From an uncultured Collinsella sp. (lineage in GTDB: Bacteria; Actinomycetota; Coriobacteriia; Coriobacteriales; Coriobacteriaceae): a stretch of 36,603 nt of DNA. A model generated the notes under the pieces. The model saw nothing but the letters and a program-made list of their open reading frames with translations, made no database searches and was not told the DNA's origin. This document shows positions 31,039-36,603 of the stretch, piece by piece (position 1 is the stretch's first letter; the number at the start of each line of letters is the position of its first letter). Made by a program: the position numbers and the translations under genes. The stretch covers positions 1 through 36,603 of the forward strand of contig CAUEPS010000017.1 of NCBI GenBank assembly GCA_959019775.1. Direction: 5' to 3'.

Positions 31039-33041
31039 TATGCGAACTGACTCAGATAGAGGTCGGCGTAGGCACCCTCGGCAGCCAGCAGCTCCTTATG
31101 CGTACCCTGCTCGATAATGTTGCCGTGATCCATGACCAAGATCAGGTCGGCATCTACGATCGTCGACAGACGGTGCGCGATCACAAAGCTCGTACGCCCA
31201 CGCATGAGCGCGTCCATGGCGCGGCCGATGGCAAGCTCAGTGCGCGTGTCCACGCTTGAGGTCGCCTCGTCCAGGATGAGAATCGCCGGGTTGTTGAGCA
31301 GCACGCGCGCAATGGTCAGCAGCTGACGTTGGCCCTGGCTGATGCTCTCGGCATCGTTGGCCACCCGCGTGTCATAACCCTGTGGCATGGTACGCACAAA
31401 GAAGTCGACCTGCGCGGCGCGGGCGGCCGCCACGATCTCGTCGCGCGTCGCCTCGGGACAGCCATAGGCGATGTTCTCGGCAATCGTGCCATCGAACAGC
31501 CAGGCATCCTGCAGCACCATGCCAAACTGCTGGCGCAGCTCGCCGCGGTCCATGCGGCTCGTGTCCACACCGTCGAGCGTAATGCGCCCGCCGTCAATCT
31601 CGTAAAAGCGCATGAGCAGGTTGATGAGCGTGGTCTTGCCCGCGCCCGTGGTTCCCACCACCGCGATCTTTTGGCCCGGCTCGGCGGCAAACGATACGTC
31701 GCGCATAAGCGGCTTGTCGGGCGAATAGCCAAAGCGCACGTGCTCAAAAGCGACGCGGCCCTCAACGCGACCCGGCAGCTTGGCAGCCTCGTCCGGCAGC
31801 GGATCGGCCTCCATCTCGGGCTCGTCGAGCAGGTCGAACACACGCTCCGCACTCGCCAGCGCGCTCTGCAGCGAGTTAAAGGTAAACGACAGCTGCGTCA
31901 TGGGTTCGGACGCCTCGTAGATAAACTGGAAGAACGCCTGGAACACGCCAACGGTCATGTGACCGGCGACCAGCATGCTGCAGCCCACCAGCGCGATCAC
32001 GATCTGCGCCAAACGGCCGATAAAGCGCACCGCAGGGCCGACGGCATTGATCATAAAGTCGGCCTTGGTGCTCACGCGCGCTAGCTCCCTCGAGGCCTCA
32101 TGCACTTCGGCAGAACTCTGACGCTCGCGATTGAACGCGCGAATCACCAGACGGCCCGAGTAGCCTTCCTCGACCGCGCTCGTAATCTTGGACACCCACT
32201 CCTGGCGCTCGCCGGTCACGTCATGTGTGCGGCGCGAGACCACTTTGGTCACCAGCAGCGACAACGCCGTAAAGAACAAAAAGACCAGCGTGAGCGGCAC
32301 GCTAAACACGAACATCACGCCCACGGCGCCCACCACGGTGCCGATCGACACCAGCAGCTGCAGCAGTCCGCGCTGCATGCTTTCGGACATCTTGTCCAGG
32401 TCGTTGGTCGCGCGGCTAACGACCTCGCCGGGACGGTGCGCGTCAAAGTAGGCAAGCGGCAGACGGTTGAGCTTTTGCGCGATGCGGTTACGCAGACGCA
32501 GGTTGAGGCGTTCGGCCACGCTCGACATCAAAAAGCTCTGGAGCGCGTAGAACGAGGCAGCAGCCGTCCAGATCATAAAGTAGATGAAGATAGTCCTGCC
32601 GCAGTTCTCCCAGGTGATGCTGAAGGTAGTGTCGTTGGCAAACGCCAGCTTTACATGTCCCCACAGCTCATCGATGACGCGGGCGCTGTACGCCGGCGCC
32701 GCGGTGTTAAAGATGACATAGAACACAATGCTCGCGAACACGATATAGAAGCGCCAATGGTCGCCGGCAGCCTCACTCCACAGACGGCGTACCGTCGCCC
32801 AGGTGTCACGGGGTTTCTCGTCCTCGTCCTCGTCGTCCACATCGCGCATGCGCTCTGCCTCAGCGCGGGCGCGCTCGTCCTCGGCGCGCTCGTTTTCCTC
32901 GTAGAGCGCTTGACGGCGAGCCTCGCGTTCGGCTGCAGCCTTGGCGGCATCGTCCAGACCGGGCGCGACCGCCGTCTCCTCAGCCGTCCCTGCTGCTACG
33001 ACGTCATCCACGACGCCCTGCTTCTTGAGCTCCTCGGTCAT
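31038..33041 (-). CDS. ABC exporter half-transporter, catalytic-site subunit (pair 2)
   Basis: A 667-residue exporter subunit. An unusually long, highly charged N-terminal tail (residues about 1-80, rich in Glu, Asp, Arg and Ala: ENERAEDERARAEAERMRDVDDEDEDE) looks like a soluble coiled-coil segment. The six-helix membrane domain is about 85-385. The ATPase domain has VGTTGAGKTT, an altered signature ISQGQRQ, Walker B ILILDEATSSVD with the catalytic Glu, and IAHRLSTI. It therefore contributes the working Walker site of a heterodimer. The ATG at 33041 has GGGAGG upstream; it lies one base after the partner's stop (TAG-C-ATG), so the genes are coupled. The substrate is unknown. Confidence 0.92.
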   Translation of the reverse strand: MTEELKKQGVVDDVVAAGTAEETAVAPGLDDAAKAAAEREARRQALYEENERAEDERARAEAERMRDVDDEDEDEKPRDTWATVRRLWSEAAGDHWRFYIVFASIVFYVIFNTAAPAYSARVIDELWGHVKLAFANDTTFSITWENCGRTIFIYFMIWTAAASFYALQSFLMSSVAERLNLRLRNRIAQKLNRLPLAYFDAHRPGEVVSRATNDLDKMSESMQRGLLQLLVSIGTVVGAVGVMFVFSVPLTLVFLFFTALSLLVTKVVSRRTHDVTGERQEWVSKITSAVEEGYSGRLVIRAFNRERQSSAEVHEASRELARVSTKADFMINAVGPAVRFIGRLAQIVIALVGCSMLVAGHMTVGVFQAFFQFIYEASEPMTQLSFTFNSLQSALASAERVFDLLDEPEMEADPLPDEAAKLPGRVEGRVAFEHVRFGYSPDKPLMRDVSFAAEPGQKIAVVGTTGAGKTTLINLLMRFYEIDGGRITLDGVDTSRMDRGELRQQFGMVLQDAWLFDGTIAENIAYGCPEATRDEIVAAARAAQVDFFVRTMPQGYDTRVANDAESISQGQRQLLTIARVLLNNPAILILDEATSSVDTRTELAIGRAMDALMRGRTSFVIAHRLSTIVDADLILVMDHGNIIEQGTHKELLAAEGAYADLYLSQFA

Positions 33042-33042
33042 G

Positions 33043-34779
33043 CTACTCACCTCCCTTCATCTGCGATTCCGCGATAGCACGGTACACCTCGCAGGTTTCC
33101 ATGAGCTCGTCGTGCGTGCCTAGGCCCACGACCTCGCCATCCCTGAGCACCACGATCTGGTCGGCATGCAGAATGGTCGAGATACGCTGCGCGATGATGA
33201 GCACCGCAGCGTCACGCGTCTCGTCTTGCAACGCATGGCGCAGGGCGGCATCGGTCTTAAAGTCCAGGGCCGAGAAACTGTCATCGAAGATATATAGATC
33301 GGCATGCTTCATGAGCGCACGGGCGATGGCCAGACGCTGGCGCTGGCCGCCCGAAAAGTTCGTGCCGCCCTGCGCCACCGGGGTATCGAGCCCCTGCGGC
33401 TGATCGAGCACAAAGGTGCTCTGGGCAACCCGGAGCGCATGAAGCATGTCGGCCTCAGTCGCGTCTTCGTTGCCAAAGCGCAGATTGCTTGCTACGGTGC
33501 CCGAGAACAGCCATGCCTTTTGCGGCACATAGGCAATGCGCCCGCGAATCTCGTCTTGCGAAAGGTCGTGCAGATCAACGCCGTCCAGGCGAATGGCGCC
33601 CTTGGTGGCATCGTGGAAGCGCAGCAGGAGCTTGGCCACCGTCGATTTGCCCGAGCCCGTCGAGCCGACGATCGCGGTCGTCTGACCGCGGCGACAGGTA
33701 AAGCTCAGATTGCACAGCGTGTCCTCGTCGGCGTCGTCAAAACGAAACGACATATGATCGAACACGGCGACCGCGTCGGCTCCGTCTGCGGACTCAGGCG
33801 CCCCGTCGCCCAGCGTAGCCTTGCCGTCCACGATGCTCGGCTCGATTTCGAGCACCTGCTGCGCACGGTTGAGGCACGCCGCGGCACGCGGAAGCGTCAG
33901 AATCACCATCTGCGCCATCATCACAAAGAAAAGAATCAGGATCGCGTATTCCAACACGGCCGAAATGCTGCCGATTTGCATGGCGTGGACGCCCACGCGG
34001 TTGCCGCCCACCCACAGCACCGCCACCTCGGCGATGTTCATCAAAAAGAAGCTGGAGCTGTCGAGGCCCACAAACAGGTGGTTGACCTTGATGGCGTTGG
34101 CCGCGTAATCGCTAAACACCTCGTCCAGGCGCTGCTCCTCGTGGCGCTCCTTGTTAAATGCGCGGATGACGCGCACGCCCACGATGTTCTCGCGCAGCAC
34201 CACGTTCATGCGGTCGATAAAGCTCTGCAGTCGCATAAAGATCGGCGCGGCGTTGGCAACGGTAAAGACCGCCGCCACCAGCACGATCGCAACCACCACG
34301 CCCAGCAGCGTGCCCATGGCAGGATCGATAAACCAGGCAAAGATGATGCCCGCCACGGCCAAGAACGGTACCGGCAGCACCAACTGAATCGTCTGCAGGA
34401 CAGCTTGCTGAATCACGTTGATGTCGTTGAGCGAGCGCGTGATCATCGAACCCGTGCCAAAGCGCTCAAAGTCGCTGGCGGACAGCTCGAGCGACTTGTC
34501 GTACACGGCATTGCGGATATCGCAGGCCACGTTGGCGGCCAGGCGCGCCGAAAGATAGCAGCCCAACACCGTGCCGCCGCTGGCCATGCCGGTCGCGATA
34601 AGCATGTACAGGCCGTTGCGTAAAATATAGTCGACATCGCCCGTGGTAATACCGGTGTTGACCATGTTCGCCAGCATCGTGGGAACCAACAGCGTACCGA
34701 CGTTATCTATCAGCACCGCAAACAGCGTCACCGCGATCAGACCGCGATACGGCCTCATAAACCTCATTAAGAGTCGCAT
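33043..34779 (-). CDS. ABC exporter half-transporter, degenerate-site subunit (pair 2)
   Basis: A 578-residue partner. A six-helix membrane domain (about 15-300) is followed by an ATPase domain with Walker A VGSTGSGKST and an intact signature FSGGQRQR. Walker B is YIFDDSFSALD, with Asp replacing Glu, and the switch histidine is Gln (IAQRISTI). These features match the degenerate-site half of heterodimeric exporters. The ATG at 34779 overlaps the end of the MarR-family gene by 13 bases and has GAGGGGGACAC upstream. The three-gene order regulator-ABC-ABC on one transcript indicates local control, probably induced by an exported compound. Confidence 0.92.
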   Translation of the reverse strand: MRLLMRFMRPYRGLIAVTLFAVLIDNVGTLLVPTMLANMVNTGITTGDVDYILRNGLYMLIATGMASGGTVLGCYLSARLAANVACDIRNAVYDKSLELSASDFERFGTGSMITRSLNDINVIQQAVLQTIQLVLPVPFLAVAGIIFAWFIDPAMGTLLGVVVAIVLVAAVFTVANAAPIFMRLQSFIDRMNVVLRENIVGVRVIRAFNKERHEEQRLDEVFSDYAANAIKVNHLFVGLDSSSFFLMNIAEVAVLWVGGNRVGVHAMQIGSISAVLEYAILILFFVMMAQMVILTLPRAAACLNRAQQVLEIEPSIVDGKATLGDGAPESADGADAVAVFDHMSFRFDDADEDTLCNLSFTCRRGQTTAIVGSTGSGKSTVAKLLLRFHDATKGAIRLDGVDLHDLSQDEIRGRIAYVPQKAWLFSGTVASNLRFGNEDATEADMLHALRVAQSTFVLDQPQGLDTPVAQGGTNFSGGQRQRLAIARALMKHADLYIFDDSFSALDFKTDAALRHALQDETRDAAVLIIAQRISTILHADQIVVLRDGEVVGLGTHDELMETCEVYRAIAESQMKGGE

Positions 34780-35267
34780 GTGTCCCCCTCGCCCTTATTG
34801 TCTGCCTCGTTCTCGGCGGCCACTTGCCGTTTAAATGCCTCGCACTCTTCGTTCAGAACATGGGAGAATTTACCGACCAGGCGCATGATCTCGCGCTGTT
34901 CCCACGGCTCGAGCGCTTCGAATGCCTGTTGCTCGGCTTTTTGCGCCGGTAACGCGTAGCGCCTGACAAACCGCACGCCTTCTTCGGTCAGTCGCACAAC
35001 CTTGTTCTTACGACTGCCCTCGGCAAACTCCAACGTCGCAAGCTCTCGCGCCCTAAGCGTCTTGATCGCCGAATTGATGGTCTGTTTGCTGTAGAGCCAT
35101 TCACTCGTCAGCCGACTCACGGCAACGCTTCCGCCCGCTGCACTCGTGTCGACGAGCATCCAGTAGGCGCAGTCCGAAAGACCGCAAGTGCGCGCGAACT
35201 CCGAATAGATACGATCAAGCCCGTTGAGCATCCGGTCGAAATCGACCGGGCTAACTGCACTATCCAT
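34767..35267 (-). CDS. MarR-family transcriptional regulator
   Basis: A 166-residue winged-helix regulator. The DNA-binding part (about 40-110) reads YWMLVDTSAAGGSVAVSRLTSEWLYSKQTINSAIKTLRARELATLEFAEGSRKNKVVRLTEEG in pieces typical of MarR: a recognition helix around SKQTINSAIKTL and a wing with a basic KNKVVRLT. Helices at both ends form the dimer interface. The ATG at 35267 is preferred because GGTGGGAGAG precedes it; a longer start at 35279 lacks a site, and further upstream the frame crosses the promoter. It is the first gene of the exporter operon and very likely represses it. The inducer is unknown. Confidence 0.9.
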   Translation of the reverse strand: MDSAVSPVDFDRMLNGLDRIYSEFARTCGLSDCAYWMLVDTSAAGGSVAVSRLTSEWLYSKQTINSAIKTLRARELATLEFAEGSRKNKVVRLTEEGVRFVRRYALPAQKAEQQAFEALEPWEQREIMRLVGKFSHVLNEECEAFKRQVAAENEADNKGEGDTCDS

Positions 35268-35280
35268 CTCTCCCACCATT

Positions 35281-35342
35281 CGATAGTCTGAGTTTTGACC
35301 AATTAATATCTCTACATTAGTCCGAGTTTTGACTATCGTCAA
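35281..35342 (-). promoter_or_regulatory. Promoter and likely MarR operator of the second ABC operon
   Basis: On the minus strand TTGACG (35337-35342) and TAATGT (35314-35319) are 17 bp apart. Two near-identical 16-bp direct repeats (TAGTCTGAGTTTTGAC at 35284-35299 and TAGTCCGAGTTTTGAC at 35318-35333) lie over and downstream of this promoter, 34 bp apart. The region is also bounded by CGATAGTC (35281) and GACTATCG (35331-35338). Binding here would block RNA polymerase, which fits autorepression. Confidence 0.65.
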
Positions 35343-35391
35343 TAAGCTCGTTGTCTATGGTCGGCTCTACATAAGCATATCGACAAAAAAG

Positions 35392-35420
35392 ACCGCCGGC
35401 GCGGGGGCGGCGCCGGCGGT
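35392..35420 (-). terminator. Terminator of the 96-residue hypothetical gene
   Basis: ACCGCCGGCGC (35392-35402) and its exact complement (35410-35420) form a strong stem. On the minus strand it is followed by T6, making a classical intrinsic terminator 27 bases beyond the stop codon. Confidence 0.9.
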
Positions 35421-35446
35421 TGCGAGAGAATATCGATTGTTGGCTG

Positions 35447-35737
35447 TTAGGCAGCGACGGCCTCGTAGACCGTGGCGCCCGAGAAGCTGTCGTGCAGGCT
35501 CTTACCGCAGATCCACGGCAGTTCGACGACCTCGCAGACCGTGTTGACCAGCTCGGAGCAGTCAGTAAAGTGGCCCTTATCGTTGAGGGCCTCGCAATCC
35601 TGAACACGCCAATAGCCATCGGTGTGCGTGATGTAGTACTCGTGATCATTGATCGACACGAAAGCGCGCGTCTTGGAACGCAGCAGCTTCAGAAATCCTT
35701 CGAAGTCGGTCTCGACGACATCTCCAGCCTGGAACAT
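35447..35737 (-). CDS. Conserved-looking small protein, unknown function
   Basis: A 96-residue soluble, acidic protein (MFQAGDVVETDFEGFLKLLRSK ... YYITHTDGYWRVQDCEALN ... ELPWICGKSLHDSF). No signal peptide, membrane helix or recognised domain is visible. Four cysteines are scattered and do not form a clear metal motif. The strong ribosome binding site (AGGAGGTAACATC), a perfect terminator and normal codon use show it is a real gene. It stands alone between the MarR operon and a nitroreductase. Function unknown. Confidence 0.8.
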   Translation of the reverse strand: MFQAGDVVETDFEGFLKLLRSKTRAFVSINDHEYYITHTDGYWRVQDCEALNDKGHFTDCSELVNTVCEVVELPWICGKSLHDSFSGATVYEAVAA

Positions 35738-35846
35738 GATGTTACCTCCTGGCCCGGCGCCACCATGGCGCGTTGATAAACGTTGGTGCTCCTTTAGTAA
35801 AACCTTTATCAGAGCTTATGCGCGCATCATTTAGGCAAGTGGTAAA

Positions 35847-35893
35847 AAACCGCAGGGTAGACGGGATAAAACGTTTAACCATCCCACCGGTTT
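35847..35893. promoter_or_regulatory. Interrupted inverted repeat next to the nitroreductase promoter
   Basis: AAACCG (35847) with CGGTTT (35888-35893) and GGGAT (35863) with ATCCC (35881) form a two-part stem that ends at the -35 of the downstream promoter. It is a possible operator for either divergent gene. Confidence 0.35.
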
Positions 35894-35920
35894 GTCACAT
35901 TCTGGCTGAAGTTTTATGCA
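35892..35920 (+). promoter_or_regulatory. Promoter of the second nitroreductase gene
   Basis: TTGTCA (35892-35897) and TATGCA (35915-35920) are separated by 17 bp. The leader to the ATG at 36029 would be about 100 bases. Confidence 0.5.
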
Positions 35921-36028
35921 AACCAACTTTTCCACTTGGTAGCTTGCATTGTTTGGGGCCGACTGCGCGATTACGGCTACGGCACGACGGGTAAGAACGA
36001 GGCATCGAAACCAACGTCAGGAGGACCC

Positions 36029-36550
36029 ATGGAGACCATCGAGGCACTCATCCACCGCCGCAGTTGCCGTAACTATAGTGATCGCCCCGTCGAAGCCGAA
36101 AAGCTCGCACGCATTATCGAGGCAGGCCAGTACGCGCCGAGCGGCATGGGGCGTCAGCCGGTGACATTTGTCGCCGTTACCGACCCCGCAACCGTCGAGC
36201 GCCTCTCGCAGCTCAACGCACAAGTTATGGGCAGCGAGGGAGATCCCTTCTACGGCGCCAAGACCGTTGTGGTGGTGCTCGTCGACCGCAGCGTGCCCAC
36301 GCACCTGGAAGACGGCTCGCTCGCCATGGGCAACCTGCTCAACGCAGCCTATGCGCTGGGCGTCGATTCGTGTTGGATCCACCGCGCGCACGAGGTCTTT
36401 GACTCACCCGAGGGACTGAAACTGCTGGCCAAGTGGGGTCTGCCTGCCGACGGAAGCCTGCGCGGTGTGGGCAACTGCATTCTGGGCTACGCCGAGGACG
36501 CACTCCCCGAGGCAAAGCCGCGCCGCAACAACGTGGTGTACGTCGGGTAA
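36029..36550 (+). CDS. Small nitroreductase-family oxidoreductase
   Basis: A compact 173-residue nitroreductase. The FMN-contacting start is HRRSCRNYSDRPVE (about residues 8-21), then AGQYAPSGMGRQPVTFVAV, a shortened central part with MGNLLNAAYALGVDSCWIHRA (about 93-113) and the C-terminal VGNCILGYAEDALPEAKPRR. It binds FMN and uses NAD(P)H to reduce an unknown substrate. The ATG at 36029 follows CAGGAGGACCC; the longer frame has no site and overlaps the leader. It is a single-gene unit ending in a terminator and is only distantly similar to the 291-residue paralogue at 9893-10768. Confidence 0.92.
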   Translation: METIEALIHRRSCRNYSDRPVEAEKLARIIEAGQYAPSGMGRQPVTFVAVTDPATVERLSQLNAQVMGSEGDPFYGAKTVVVVLVDRSVPTHLEDGSLAMGNLLNAAYALGVDSCWIHRAHEVFDSPEGLKLLAKWGLPADGSLRGVGNCILGYAEDALPEAKPRRNNVVYVG

Positions 36551-36554
36551 TCAG

Positions 36555-36577
36555 AACCACCCTTAAAAAGGGTGGTT
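36555..36577 (+). terminator. Terminator of the second nitroreductase
   Basis: AACCACCCTT (36555-36564) and AAGGGTGGTT (36568-36577) form a perfect 10-bp stem with a 3-base loop, five bases after the stop codon. Confidence 0.8.
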
Positions 36578-36603
36578 TGCTCTTAGGGTATAACCCACGG
36601 GCC

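Overview
This is a GC-rich, gene-dense bacterial chromosome segment. The gene families, the high-GC Gram-positive wall features (an LTA-synthase-like enzyme and a surface protein ending in an LANTG sorting signal) and the many intergenic palindromes suggest a gut coriobacterium, most like Collinsella. That assignment is inference from the sequence alone.

Layout. Bases 1-5700: a truncated transaldolase-like gene diverges from a DeoR-family regulator, followed by a HAD phosphatase and a large RlmKL-type 23S rRNA methyltransferase. Bases 4985-9733, on the minus strand: a potassium unit made of the Kup transporter, a 64-residue membrane protein, a short KdpD-like kinase and a KdpE-like regulator. 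Bases 9893-13282: a nitroreductase and, divergent from it, a membrane-anchored LTA-synthase-like phosphatase-superfamily enzyme. Bases 13300-18740: a 1362-residue cell-wall surface protein flanked on both sides by arrays of one ~61.5-bp repeat family. Bases 18774-24003: a flavodoxin-like protein, a heterodimeric ABC exporter, the SRP RNA and several large palindromic elements. Bases 24155-27429: a TadA-glycerate kinase fusion, tRNA-Ser(TGA), a TetR regulator and LemA. Bases 27430-31000: a MITE-like element, ilvE, a DedA membrane protein and cysE. Bases 31038-36550: a MarR-controlled second heterodimeric ABC exporter, an orphan 96-residue protein and a second nitroreductase.

The most unusual feature is the repeat system around the surface-protein gene. 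A 14-bp motif (consensus GGGAYGCANTTTCC) occurs in strictly alternating orientation. Within every unit the two motif copies start exactly 32 bp apart, and units repeat every 61-62 bp: six units downstream of the gene and seven and a half upstream. Inner units of the two arrays match each other in order and orientation, so the arrays look like duplicated blocks. This resembles the mosaic logic of REP/BIME elements, but I do not recognise the family. At least six other large intergenic palindromes are present, two of them families with two copies in the window.

Other points: the RlmKL protein has lost the catalytic motifs of its RlmL half; TadA is fused to a glycerate kinase; the KdpD-like kinase lacks the usual N-terminal sensor and sits with kup rather than kdpFABC; and the gene order tRNA-Ser / tadA / SRP RNA resembles a conserved Gram-positive arrangement, here without dnaX.
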